From: Pseudomonas syringae CC1557
Lineage (GTDB): Bacteria > Pseudomonadota > Gammaproteobacteria > Pseudomonadales > Pseudomonadaceae
Direction of reading: 5' to 3'
DNA: 64,000 nucleotides
Assembly (NCBI RefSeq): GCF_000452705.1
Contig: NZ_CP007014.1
Location: forward strand, 2,046,001-2,110,000
Within the stretch, counting starts at the first letter, position 1; each line of letters begins with the position of its first letter. Shown here one piece after another: positions 1-9,318 of the stretch. The position numbers and the translations under genes are program-made. The notes under the pieces were generated by a model. It worked only from the letters and a program-made list of their open reading frames with translations, did no database searches and was not told the DNA's origin.

Positions 1-719
1 TGGTGGGCACTAAAAGCACCGGCAATGCGGCGTTGGGGCCGATCATCAGACAAGCGGCCGCGCCGGGTGCCAAGGTGCTGCTGTTGCAGAACGGGCTGGC
101 GGTAGAGGATGAGTTGCGCGCAGTGCTGCCCGACAGCCTGCATATATTGGGCGGACTGTGCTTTATCTGTGTCCACCGGATCGCTCCCGGCAAGGTTGTG
201 CACCAGGCGTTTGGCGCGGTCAGCGTGGGTTACCACAGCGGTCCTGCTGCCGACGATGCAGAACGTCTGGCCATTACCGACACCTGTGCGCAGCTGTTCC
301 GCGCCTCTGACGTCGAAGCGCATGTGATGGAGAATCTGCAACAGGCGCGTTGGCGCAAGCTGGTCTGGAACGTGCCTTACAACGGGCTCGCCGCGTTGTT
401 GCAGGCGGGCACACGTGCGTTGATGGCCGACCCGGACAGTCGGGTGCTTATCAAGGCTTTGATGGATGAGGTGGTGCAGGGCGCTGAAGCCTGCGGGCAT
501 GACTTGCCAGCAGGGTTCGCGGAGCAGTTGTTCTCGGTGACCGAGAGCATGCCGGATTACAAACCCAGCATGTACCACGATCTGGCCGGGCACCGCCCGC
601 TGGAACTGGAGGCTATCTACGCCCGGCCTCTGGCGGCAGCGCTTGCGGCGGGTTTCGACATGGTGCGCGTTCGCACGCTGTATCAGGCGCTGGGATTTAT
701 CGATCGCAGTAGCCGCTGA
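1..719 (+). CDS. 2-dehydropantoate 2-reductase-like protein, 5' end cut by the window
   Basis: This is the C-terminal part (about 238 residues) of a ketopantoate reductase family protein. Family members are near 300 residues and use NADPH to reduce 2-dehydropantoate to pantoate in the pantothenate/CoA pathway. The visible part starts inside the Rossmann domain and includes the conserved LLLQNGLAVEDEL segment. The helical C-terminal domain carries the RWRKLVWNVPYNGL motif, whose lysine and asparagine match the family's catalytic and substrate-binding positions. The first 60-70 residues, with the GxGxxG loop, lie left of the window, so the GTG at position 3 is not a real start. Many pseudomonads have several panE-like paralogues and this one may act on another 2-keto acid. 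The next gene follows after 23 bp on the same strand. Confidence 0.8.
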   Translation, partial: VGTKSTGNAALGPIIRQAAAPGAKVLLLQNGLAVEDELRAVLPDSLHILGGLCFICVHRIAPGKVVHQAFGAVSVGYHSGPAADDAERLAITDTCAQLFRASDVEAHVMENLQQARWRKLVWNVPYNGLAALLQAGTRALMADPDSRVLIKALMDEVVQGAEACGHDLPAGFAEQLFSVTESMPDYKPSMYHDLAGHRPLELEAIYARPLAAALAAGFDMVRVRTLYQALGFIDRSSR

Positions 720-742
720 GCTGAATGGACGAGGGTGGACTC

Positions 743-1663
743 ATGACTGAAAACAACGACCACAAGCTGGTACTGGCTATTTCATCGCGGGCGCTGTTCG
801 ATCTGCGCGACAGCCACGCGGTGTACATGGCTGATGGCGTCGAGGCCTATCGCAAGTATCAGATCGAGCATGAGGACGAAATTCTCGAGCAGGGCGATGC
901 TTTTCCGTTGGTGGAAAAACTCCTGAGCCTCAACGCCAGTCTCGGCCAGGCGCGGGTCGAAGTGGTATTGGTCTCGCGTAACAGTGCCGACACCGGATTA
1001 CGGGTGTTCAATTCGATTCAGCATTACGGGCTGGACATCAGCCGCGCTGCGTTCGCAGGCGGGCGCAGTCCGTATCCCTATCTCGCAGCGTTTGGCTGTC
1101 ATTTGTTCCTCTCGACTCATGCGCAAGACGTACGCAGCGCGCTGGATGCCGGATTCGCCGCCGCGACCATTCTGTCGGGTGGTGCGCGACGTGCGGCCAG
1201 CGCCGAATTGCGCATCGCGTTCGATGGTGACGCAGTATTGTTTTCCGATGAGTCGGAGCGGGTTTACCAGGCAGACGGGCTGGCGGCGTTTCAGGCCAGC
1301 GAGCGTGAGTCGGCCCGAGAGCCACTGCGCGGTGGCCCTTTCAAGCCGTTTCTGGCTGCCCTGAATCTGCTGCAGCGCGAATTTCCCGAGACCAGTTGCC
1401 CGATCCGTACTGCGCTGGTCACTGCACGCTCGGCGCCTGCCCATGAACGGGTGATCCGTACGCTGCGCGAATGGGATATCCGTCTGGACGAGTCACTGTT
1501 TCTGGGTGGGCTGCAGAAGTCAGCGTTTCTGGAAGCGTTCGCCGCCGATGTTTTTTTCGATGATCAGCCCGGCCACTGCGAAAAGGCGCGTGAAGTCGTC
1601 GCAACCGGGCATGTGCCACACGGCATCAGTAACGAACTCCGGCCGGATGCAGGCGAGCGTTGA
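743..1663 (+). CDS. cytosolic 5'-nucleotidase family protein
   Basis: The protein (306 aa) resembles the cytosolic 5'-nucleotidase 1A-like family, which removes phosphate from nucleoside monophosphates. It begins with a segment around ISSRALFDLRDSH, and a C-terminal FFDDQPGHCEKAR segment supplies the aspartates expected of a HAD-type phosphohydrolase. I chose the ATG at 743 because a GAGGGTGG ribosome-binding sequence sits just upstream; an in-frame ATG at 725 would add six residues. It has no signal peptide or membrane segment, so it should be cytoplasmic. It may be co-transcribed with the preceding panE-like gene. The family call comes from overall sequence resemblance; the nucleotide preference is unknown. 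Confidence 0.75.
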   Translation: MTENNDHKLVLAISSRALFDLRDSHAVYMADGVEAYRKYQIEHEDEILEQGDAFPLVEKLLSLNASLGQARVEVVLVSRNSADTGLRVFNSIQHYGLDISRAAFAGGRSPYPYLAAFGCHLFLSTHAQDVRSALDAGFAAATILSGGARRAASAELRIAFDGDAVLFSDESERVYQADGLAAFQASERESAREPLRGGPFKPFLAALNLLQREFPETSCPIRTALVTARSAPAHERVIRTLREWDIRLDESLFLGGLQKSAFLEAFAADVFFDDQPGHCEKAREVVATGHVPHGISNELRPDAGER

Positions 1664-1749
1664 AGAGCCTTCGCATCTATGCCATCGCAGCGTCAGATGC
1701 ACTGCTAAGCTGACTCGATCTCCGCCATTCCGGTTGTCCGGGGGGTTGT

Positions 1750-2244
1750 ATGGTTCGAACGATGTTGTATGCCACAGACCTCGGTCTTTACGCGCCTTAT
1801 GCAACGCAGCATGCGCTGGCGCTCGCTCGAACGTTCAACGCCGGACTTTACGTGATCCATGTTGTGGAACCCATGGGACTGTTTGCCGAATCGGTGCTCC
1901 AGAGCTACCTGGGCGAAGATGTGCTACAGGAGCTGCACAGTCAGGGCGTGAATACTTTCATGGATGCAATAGAACAGCGGATCCTCGACGGGTTTCGTGA
2001 GGAACTGGGTGAGGGGCATCAGGACCTGTCATTCATCCGCACGGTGCGCGTTATTCAGGGCGAGCCTGCGAGCATTATTCTTGAGCAGGCCCAGAAACTG
2101 GGTGTGGACTTGTTGGTGATCGGCAGTCACAGCCAGGGGATGGAAGAAGGCGGGTCGATTGGTCGTACGGCCGCCAGGGTTTTACAGCTTTCAGAGGTGC
2201 CGGTTTACATGGTGCCCATCATGTTGAACAAAGGGCGGGGGTAG
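1750..2244 (+). CDS. universal stress protein (UspA family)
   Basis: A 164-residue single-domain Usp protein. It starts with the typical first beta strand (MVRTMLYATDL) and ends with the family's nucleotide-binding signature, seen as GVDLLVIGSHSQGMEEGGSIGRTA followed by a valine-rich final strand with PVYMVP. This pattern (G-2x-G-9x-G-S/T) suggests ATP binding. Usp proteins are cytoplasmic and induced by growth arrest, but the specific role of this paralogue cannot be read from sequence. A G-rich stretch just before the ATG may act as the ribosome-binding site. It stands alone between the nucleotidase gene and cysB. Confidence 0.88.
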   Translation: MVRTMLYATDLGLYAPYATQHALALARTFNAGLYVIHVVEPMGLFAESVLQSYLGEDVLQELHSQGVNTFMDAIEQRILDGFREELGEGHQDLSFIRTVRVIQGEPASIILEQAQKLGVDLLVIGSHSQGMEEGGSIGRTAARVLQLSEVPVYMVPIMLNKGRG

Positions 2245-2284
2245 GGAAAGTCAATTTGGTGTTTTAGTTGAATTCGAGCGTGCG

Positions 2285-2303
2285 ATCACCTCGCAAAGGT
2301 GAT
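2285..2303. promoter_or_regulatory. 7-bp inverted repeat in the cysB upstream region
   Basis: ATCACCT and AGGTGAT are separated by five bases, about 90 bp before cysB. The T-run needed for an intrinsic terminator is absent in the direction of either flanking transcript, so an operator is more likely than a terminator. Its binding protein is unknown. Confidence 0.25.
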
Positions 2304-2382
2304 AAAAAGTTCTAGAATTATTCGTCTACCATTAATCCAGTTATATACCGTCGCTGATGCCCATAGGGCTTATCTGCTTTGA

Positions 2383-3366
<984 letters not shown>

Positions 3367-3385
3367 GGGCAACTGCAAGTCTTTA

Positions 3386-3436
3386 GCTACAAGCTGCAAG
3401 TAGAAGCCAGGCAGGCTCTTACTTGCAGCTTGCAGC
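3386..3436. terminator. 17-bp inverted repeat between the convergent cysB and cysH
   Basis: The arms at 3386-3402 and 3420-3436 pair over 17 bp with one mismatch, around a 17-base loop. The arms carry the AAGCTGCAAG motif that recurs in the intergenic DNA near 58897. The placement between two converging genes suggests a bidirectional terminator or a REP-like element. There is no clear T-run. Confidence 0.5.
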
Positions 3437-3437
3437 G

Positions 3438-4172
3438 CTAGCCGCGCCCTATCAGATTACCCGCATGCAGGCCGCACTCTTTCTGTGTGGCTTCTTCCCA
3501 CCACCAGCGGCCTTCGCGTTCGTGCTGGTTGGGCAGGACCGGGCGGGTGCAGGGTTCACAGCCGATGCTGATGAAGCCGCGCTCGTGCAGGCTGTTATAG
3601 GGCAGCTCCAGCATCCGGATGTAACCCCAGATTTCTTCGCTGCTCATCTGCGCCAGCGGGTTGAATTTGTACAGCGTGCGTTCGGCCGTTGAAAACGCGG
3701 TGTCGATTTCCAGTGCGGCTACGGCGCTGCGCGTGCCGGGGCTCTGGTCGCGACGCTGGCCGGTGGCCCAGGCGCTGACGCCAGAAAGTTTGCGCCGTAA
3801 CGGCTCGATTTTGCGAATACCGCAGCACTCGCCATGGCCGTCCCGATAGAAACTGAACAGCCCCTTTTCCTTGACGAACGGCTCCAGCTTGCTCTGGTCC
3901 GGCGAGATGATTTCGATCTCGATCTTGTAGTGATCACGCACCTGCTCAATGAAACGATACGTCTCGGGGTGCAGGCGGCCCGTGTCGAGGCTGAACACCT
4001 TGACGTTCTTGTTCAGTTTCCAGGCCATGTCCACCAGCACCACATCTTCAGCGCCGCTGAACGAGATCCACAGCTCATCACCGAAATGCTCGAAGGCCAG
4101 CTTCAGTATGTCCTGCGCAGATTTGTTCGCATAAGTCGTCGCCAGTCCGGCGACATCGAAAGGTTGGCTCAT
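3438..4172 (-). CDS. cysH: CysH, adenosine 5'-phosphosulfate reductase type
   Basis: A 244-residue thioredoxin-dependent reductase that converts activated sulfate (APS) to sulfite in assimilatory sulfate reduction. The iron-sulfur ligands that mark the APS-reducing, Pseudomonas/plant-like class are visible: [11 protein letters not shown] and a later [12 protein letters not shown]-specific enzymes of enterics lack these paired cysteines. The substrate-binding part includes [14 protein letters not shown] and [13 protein letters not shown] chose the start [10 protein letters not shown] at 4172; an upstream extension to 4235 reads as low-quality sequence and overlaps the divergent thrH region. 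It converges with cysB, its expected regulator. Confidence 0.93.
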   Translation of the reverse strand: MSQPFDVAGLATTYANKSAQDILKLAFEHFGDELWISFSGAEDVVLVDMAWKLNKNVKVFSLDTGRLHPETYRFIEQVRDHYKIEIEIISPDQSKLEPFVKEKGLFSFYRDGHGECCGIRKIEPLRRKLSGVSAWATGQRRDQSPGTRSAVAALEIDTAFSTAERTLYKFNPLAQMSSEEIWGYIRMLELPYNSLHERGFISIGCEPCTRPVLPNQHEREGRWWWEEATQKECGLHAGNLIGRG

Positions 4173-4312
4173 CAGGCGGCTTCCTTGAATCCAGGGGTGG
4201 CGCTTAAGCGCTCGTAATGGCGGCAATGGTAACAAAATCCGCTGTGCAGGGGCTGTTGCCAGAGGCTAGAGTGCCGCTTCCTTTGCTAGTGAATACCCTC
4301 TGGGAGCGTGTC

Positions 4313-4930
4313 GTGGAAATTGCCTGTCTGGACCTGGAAGGTGTGCTGGTCCCGGAAATCTGGATCGCCTTCGCCGAAAAAACCGGTATCGAATCGCTGC
4401 GCGCCACCACTCGGGACATTCCGGACTACGACGTGTTGATGCAGCAGCGGCTGCGTATTCTCGACGAGCACGATCTGAAACTGTCTGACATACAGGCAGT
4501 GATCAGCACTCTGAAGCCACTGGACGGCGCGGTGGAATTTGTCGACTGGCTGCGCGAGCGCTTTCAGGTGGTGATTCTCTCGGACACGTTCTATGAGTTC
4601 TCTCAGCCGCTGATGCGTCAGCTGGGGTTTCCGACGCTGTTGTGCCATCGGCTGATAACCGATGAAACCGACCGAGTGGTCAGTTACCAGTTGCGCCAGA
4701 AAGACCCGAAGCGGCAGTCGGTGCTGGCTTTGAAAAGCCTGTATTACCGGATCATCGCGGCGGGTGATTCATACAACGACACCAGCATGCTGGGCGAAGC
4801 CGATGCCGGCATTCTGTTTCACGCGCCCGACAACGTGATCCGCGAGTTTCCGCAGTTCCCGGCGGTGCACACGTTCGAGGCCCTGAAGAAGGAATTCATC
4901 AAGGCCTCGAATCGGGATTTGATGCTTTGA
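4313..4930 (+). CDS. thrH: ThrH, bifunctional homoserine kinase / phosphoserine phosphatase
   Basis: A 205-residue HAD-superfamily enzyme matching Pseudomonas ThrH in length and start sequence (MEIACLDLEGVLVPEIW). In P. aeruginosa this protein can dephosphorylate phosphoserine and transfer the phosphate to homoserine, linking serine and threonine synthesis. Here the DLEG motif I, the VILSDTFYEF motif II region and the GDSYNDTSML motif III/IV region are all visible. The start is a GTG at 4313, inside a longer ORF opening at 4217; the family's invariant first residues begin there. It is transcribed away from cysH. Confidence 0.92.
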   Translation: MEIACLDLEGVLVPEIWIAFAEKTGIESLRATTRDIPDYDVLMQQRLRILDEHDLKLSDIQAVISTLKPLDGAVEFVDWLRERFQVVILSDTFYEFSQPLMRQLGFPTLLCHRLITDETDRVVSYQLRQKDPKRQSVLALKSLYYRIIAAGDSYNDTSMLGEADAGILFHAPDNVIREFPQFPAVHTFEALKKEFIKASNRDLML

Positions 4931-4977
4931 AGGCGTAGCCTCGGTTGTGCACGACTGCAGACAGGTGACGCAATATT

Positions 4978-5041
4978 GTGCCGACGCTCTGCGTGGGTAT
5001 GCCGTTCTTGACGCTCTGCGTCGTCTTCGCGACGCAGAGCG
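4978..5041. repeat. dispersed intergenic repeat, copy 1, ending in a 12-bp perfect hairpin
   Basis: It contains two partial copies of a GACGCTCTGCGT unit. A perfect inverted repeat (CGCTCTGCGTCG at 5012-5023 and its complement at 5030-5041, loop of six) ends just before the pabB stop. The same sequence family recurs near 36344 and 40271. Lying between the convergent thrH and pabB, it may act as a terminator for both. Confidence 0.7.
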
Positions 5042-5043
5042 GC

Positions 5044-6387
5044 TCAGAGTGCTTCAAGCGTTTCCAGCAGCACGCGGACTTTGGTGAAGGTTTCCTGGTA
5101 TTCGGCCTCGCTCTCCGAGTCAGCGACGATGCCGCCGCCGCCCCAGCAGGAGATTTGCCCGTCCTTGACCAGCAGGCTGCGGATGGCAATCGAGCTGTCC
5201 ATTTCGCCGCGCACGTCCAGGTACATCAGTGAGCCGCAATACAGACTGCGGCGGGTCGGCTCCAGCTCGTCGATTATCTGCATGGCGCGGATTTTCGGTG
5301 CGCCGGTGATCGAGCCGCCCGGAAAACTGCCCGCGATCAGGTCCAGGGCATCATTGCCGGAGGCCAGTTCGCCAGTCACGCTGCTCACCAGATGGTGCAC
5401 ATTCGGGTAGCTTTCCAGGCTGAACAGTTCCGGGACCTTGACCGAGCCGATGCTGCAACTGCGTCCCAGGTCATTGCGCAGCAGGTCGACGATCATCAGG
5501 TTTTCAGCGCGGTCCTTGGGGCTCGTCAATAGCGCTTCGGCATAGGCCTTGTCCTGGGCCGCATCATGACCGCGCGGCCGCGTGCCTTTTATCGGTCGGG
5601 TTTCAACCTGACCTTCGCTGACCCTGACGTAGCGCTCTGGCGACAGGCTCAGGATTGCATCGCCATCATGCAAGGCGAAGTAACCGGAAAACGGAGTAGG
5701 GCAGGCGGCGCGTAATGCGCGATAAGCGGCCCACGGGTCGCCTTGGCAATCGGCCTGAAAACGCTGGGCGAAGTTGACCTGATAACAGTCCCCGGCGTGG
5801 ATATAAGCCTGGATCCGGGCAAAGGCAGCATGATACTCGTCGGCAGGCAGGTTGGCCTTGAACGCCGAGGTCAGTTGAAATTCGGCTGAATCGGCAGCGG
5901 CGGGTTGCTCGAACAATTCAAGCAAGCGCTGGACTTCGCCGGCCGACAGCGAGGGATGGCCCATCAACTGCGTGGTCCGCGCTTGATGGTCAGTGATGAC
6001 GGCCCAGGCGTACAGCCCAAGACGGGCGTCGGGCAATTGCAGATCATCGACCGCCCGCCCAGGTTGCGGCTCCAGGCGGCGGCCGAAGTCATACCCCAGG
6101 TAACCCAGCAGTCCACCGGCGAAGGGCAATGTGCTGCCCACCGGTAATTGCGCCGGGCCCAGTCGCGCAAGGCTTTCACGCAGACGCTGAAAAAAAGCGT
6201 CGCCGCTTTCCCGAGGCTCCGGCACCAATTGCTCCAGCGGCCAGGCGCTGAGCACATCGAACCTGCCGCGCTCGGCGCCGGGGCGGCCGCTGTCCAGCAG
6301 GATGGCGCCGGGGGCATGGCGAATTCTGACGAAGTTGTTAGCCGGGTTTGCTGAATAAGGCAATGGGTGGAGCAAGCAGGTCAGCAT
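5044..6387 (-). CDS. pabB: PabB, aminodeoxychorismate synthase component I
   Basis: A 447-residue chorismate-binding enzyme that with an amidotransferase (PabA) makes 4-amino-4-deoxychorismate for folate synthesis. Visible family features are the TRPIKGTRPRG loop, the KDRAENLMIVDLLRNDLGR helix, the PGGSITGAPKIRAM segment and the C-terminal GGGGIVADSESEAEYQET stretch that closes the active site. The N-terminal anthranilate-synthase-I-like domain is present. I chose the ATG at 6387 (MLTCLLHPLPY), because upstream in-frame sequence to 6534 does not resemble the family. Component I of anthranilate synthase is the nearest alternative, but the length and the lysine in PIKGTRPR favour PabB. Confidence 0.9.
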   Translation of the reverse strand: MLTCLLHPLPYSANPANNFVRIRHAPGAILLDSGRPGAERGRFDVLSAWPLEQLVPEPRESGDAFFQRLRESLARLGPAQLPVGSTLPFAGGLLGYLGYDFGRRLEPQPGRAVDDLQLPDARLGLYAWAVITDHQARTTQLMGHPSLSAGEVQRLLELFEQPAAADSAEFQLTSAFKANLPADEYHAAFARIQAYIHAGDCYQVNFAQRFQADCQGDPWAAYRALRAACPTPFSGYFALHDGDAILSLSPERYVRVSEGQVETRPIKGTRPRGHDAAQDKAYAEALLTSPKDRAENLMIVDLLRNDLGRSCSIGSVKVPELFSLESYPNVHHLVSSVTGELASGNDALDLIAGSFPGGSITGAPKIRAMQIIDELEPTRRSLYCGSLMYLDVRGEMDSSIAIRSLLVKDGQISCWGGGGIVADSESEAEYQETFTKVRVLLETLEAL

Positions 6388-6817
6388 TCGCGCAGGCCAG
6401 TCTGTGTGTGTGGTCGGCGATTGTAGTCCTGCACACCGCAGCCTCCTAGGGGGATGTTGCCTGCTATCGGTTATAAGGCCGGCGCTGCATGCGCTTCGAA
6501 ATGGCTTGTCATGTTTCGGTTTCGTAATAACCACAATAATGGTCGTTGAGATATTTATCAGTGGGGAAGCGATTATTTATCTCGATAGGACGGCATACCT
6601 ATTAGCTATTGATTTTCATTGCTCGCGATAAGAGAGGTTCTGGTTATTCCAAAAAAGTTGATTTGACACGGTAATAAGCGCCGGTATTTGTCGGATGGGT
6701 ACTACAATTGTCTAGGAATCTTCCTACATGATTTTGAGGGTTATATTGCTAATCTCCGGCGCTACTCGCACAGGTAGTGCGAGTTTGCCTAAAATATTTT
6801 AACCCTCGGTGATTGGA
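6388..6817. other. non-coding interval upstream of the autotransporter gene
   Basis: This stretch is AT-richer than its surroundings, and I see no credible ORF. It should hold the divergent promoters of pabB and the autotransporter. A TTGACA-like box lies near 6664, but no convincing -10 element follows at the usual spacing. Confidence 0.5.
6764..6784 (+). promoter_or_regulatory. hairpin in the leader of the autotransporter gene
   Basis: ACTCGCAC and GTGCGAGT form a perfect 8-bp stem with a five-base loop, ending 33 bp before the start codon and followed by a short T-rich stretch. It may be a weak attenuator or an RNA stability element. Confidence 0.35.
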
Positions 6818-9085
6818 ATGAATGTTTCTCGCAGGTATTTTTTAATTCCGTTGGCGAAGACGTTGAGTTTGTTTTCCGTTGCACCCCTCATGCTGGTTTG
6901 TCATCAAGCTCAAGCGGCCTTTGAACAAGTCGTCATCGGTGAAACGAAAAATATCGATGGATCAACGATGGTCGATAATTGGGATGTATCGAACGGGGGT
7001 ACGTTGAATGCGAGCGGTGCCCGCACCGGCTATATAAATGTAACCAAAAGTGACCTGAATCTGACTAATACAACGGTTAAGGGTGTCAACCTCTCGGGTG
7101 TTGGAATATCCCTGCTGTTCAGTGATTCCACAATTGTCGGCAGCAGTATCACGGGGGGAGAGACCGGAATGCGCATAGCCGGCGGAACAGTCGTGATAAC
7201 AGGGAGTCAAGTTAACGGCAGTGATTTCGGTATTGATCTGCGCACGGGCACCAGTGCGGGCTCTAGCGCTGACTTGACACTGGTGGGAAGTCAAGTCAAC
7301 GGAACCGGCCCGGCGGGCGTCGGCCTTCATATGTTCGGCGGAATTGTAAGGGCCACCGAGGGTTCGGTTATCCAGGGTGCGCAAAATGGCATTACCGTCA
7401 GTCAAGGTCCTTTTGGTGAAACGCCGACGATCGAGCTCGATAACAGTCGGGTAGAGGGGCAGACCGGATCTGCGATTGTGGTGAATGCTCCTTTCGGTGA
7501 AAACAACTTCACCCGGATCAACGTGAATAATGGTTCGACCCTAGTGGGAGGCAACGGCACTCTCCTTGAGGTTAACGGTGCCAACGGAAAAATGAATGTG
7601 AGTAATAGCGCACTCACGGGCAATATCCAGGTTCGTGACAGCGGCGCGATGGATCTTGATTTCAACCAGAGTCGGTTGACCGGCGATATCAGCGCCGAGG
7701 CAGGCAGCACGATCAATGTGGCGTTGAATAATCAGTCGGTCTTCACCGGTCGCCTGGAAAACGTCAGCAGTCTGGCCGTAAACAGCGCCGCGCAATGGGT
7801 GATGGTTGAAGATTCCTCAGTGGCGAATCTGACGATGGATGGCGGCGCGATAAAGCTGGGTGAGCCGAATGCTTTTTATAAATTGTCGGTGGAGAATCTG
7901 TCGGGCAACGGCACGTTCATCATGGACGCGGATTTTTCGCAGGGCAAAGTTGATTTTCTCGATGTCACCGGGACGGCGACAGGCAACCACTCTTTGCTGG
8001 TGGGGGCGACTGGTGCAGACCCGGTTGCCGATTCAAGCCTGCATGTAGTGCATACAGCCGCAGGCGACGCGCAGTTTTCCTTGCTGAACGGGCCAGTGGA
8101 CATGGGCACCTACAGCTACGCGCTCAGTCAGCAAAATGGCAACGACTGGTACCTGATCAATACTGGCAAAGTCAGTGCAGGCACCAGTGCGGTGCTGGCA
8201 CTGTTCAATACCGCTCCGACTGTCTGGTATGGCGAGCTATCGAGCTTGCGCAGCCGCATGGGCGAACTGCGAATCAATGGCGCACAACCGGGCGGCTGGG
8301 TCCGTACCTACGGCAACAGGTTTGATGCCAAGGCCGCGTCGGGCGTCGGTTATCAGCAAACCCAGCAGGGTTTGTCGTTCGGCGCCGATGCGCCGCTGCC
8401 GATTGGCGACGGTCAATGGCTGGTCGGGCTACTGGGCGGCTACAGCAAATCGGATCTCAGTCTGGACCGTGGCACCTCCGGCCAGGTGAACAGCTACTAC
8501 CTCGGCGCTTACACCACCTGGCTGGATCACGACAGCGGCTACTACTTCGACGGCGTGTTGAAATTCAACCGGTTCCGTAACGAAGCCGACGTCAGCCTGA
8601 GTGACGGAACCAAATCCAAAGGCGACTACGACAATAGCGGTGTCGGTGCTTCGCTGGAATTCGGCAAACACATCAAGCTGGATAACAATTACTTCCTGGA
8701 ACCCTACACGCAGCTATCCGGCGTGGTCATTCAGGGCAAGGATTATGGTCTGGACAACGGTATGCAGGCCGAAGGCGACCGTACCCGTTCACTGCTGGGT
8801 AAGCTGGGCACAACGGCGGGGCGCAATTTTGATCTTGGTGAAGGCAAGGTGGTGCAGCCCTATGTGCGGGCCGCCTACGTGCATGAGTTCGCCAGGAACA
8901 ACGATGTGGAGGTTAACAACAACGTTTTCAATAATGACTTGTCCGGTTCTCGCGGTGAGCTGGGTGTGGGTATTGCGATGTCCATGTCTGATCGGCTGCA
9001 ACTGCATGCCGACTTTGAATACAGTAATGGTGACAAGATCAAACAACCCTGGGGCGCCAATGTGGGGGTGCGTTATAGCTGGTGA
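6818..9085 (+). CDS. autotransporter (type Va) with pertactin-like passenger
   Basis: A 755-residue outer-membrane autotransporter. A signal peptide of about 34 residues has basic residues (MNVSRR), a hydrophobic core and an AQA cleavage site before AFEQ. The passenger, about residues 35-470, is rich in short G/N/S/T-containing beta-helix repeats such as GSQVNGSDFGIDL and SNSALTGNIQV, as in pertactin-like proteins. From about residue 480 the C-terminal beta-barrel runs to the terminal VGVRYSW, whose final aromatic residue is the outer-membrane insertion signal. The ATG at 6818 fits the signal peptide better than the GTG three codons upstream. No catalytic triad was recognised, so adhesion or autoaggregation is more likely than protease or esterase activity. 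It is transcribed alone and ends in a strong terminator. Confidence 0.88.
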   Translation: MNVSRRYFLIPLAKTLSLFSVAPLMLVCHQAQAAFEQVVIGETKNIDGSTMVDNWDVSNGGTLNASGARTGYINVTKSDLNLTNTTVKGVNLSGVGISLLFSDSTIVGSSITGGETGMRIAGGTVVITGSQVNGSDFGIDLRTGTSAGSSADLTLVGSQVNGTGPAGVGLHMFGGIVRATEGSVIQGAQNGITVSQGPFGETPTIELDNSRVEGQTGSAIVVNAPFGENNFTRINVNNGSTLVGGNGTLLEVNGANGKMNVSNSALTGNIQVRDSGAMDLDFNQSRLTGDISAEAGSTINVALNNQSVFTGRLENVSSLAVNSAAQWVMVEDSSVANLTMDGGAIKLGEPNAFYKLSVENLSGNGTFIMDADFSQGKVDFLDVTGTATGNHSLLVGATGADPVADSSLHVVHTAAGDAQFSLLNGPVDMGTYSYALSQQNGNDWYLINTGKVSAGTSAVLALFNTAPTVWYGELSSLRSRMGELRINGAQPGGWVRTYGNRFDAKAASGVGYQQTQQGLSFGADAPLPIGDGQWLVGLLGGYSKSDLSLDRGTSGQVNSYYLGAYTTWLDHDSGYYFDGVLKFNRFRNEADVSLSDGTKSKGDYDNSGVGASLEFGKHIKLDNNYFLEPYTQLSGVVIQGKDYGLDNGMQAEGDRTRSLLGKLGTTAGRNFDLGEGKVVQPYVRAAYVHEFARNNDVEVNNNVFNNDLSGSRGELGVGIAMSMSDRLQLHADFEYSNGDKIKQPWGANVGVRYSW

Positions 9086-9105
9086 GGCGCAGTCATCAAG
9101 TTTAA

Positions 9106-9131
9106 GGGAGGCGAAAGCCTCTCTTTTTTTT
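9106..9131 (+). terminator. intrinsic terminator of the autotransporter gene
   Basis: A 7-bp stem (GGGAGGC / GCCTCTC) with a GAAA tetraloop is followed directly by eight T residues. Confidence 0.9.
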
Positions 9132-9318
9132 GCTGTATAAAAACGCTGCTTAAGTCATGCGGCAACTGTCTACCTGTCAGTTATGACAGTATACGCAGGT
9201 TGTGATAAGCGCTACGTTGCTTGCGAGTCGCGGCATTGTCGAATGTGGATATCCATGTGGTTTCTGATTGCCGGACTTTTTATGAGGTCAACCGATCAAC
9301 TATCATGGAGTTTCAGTA

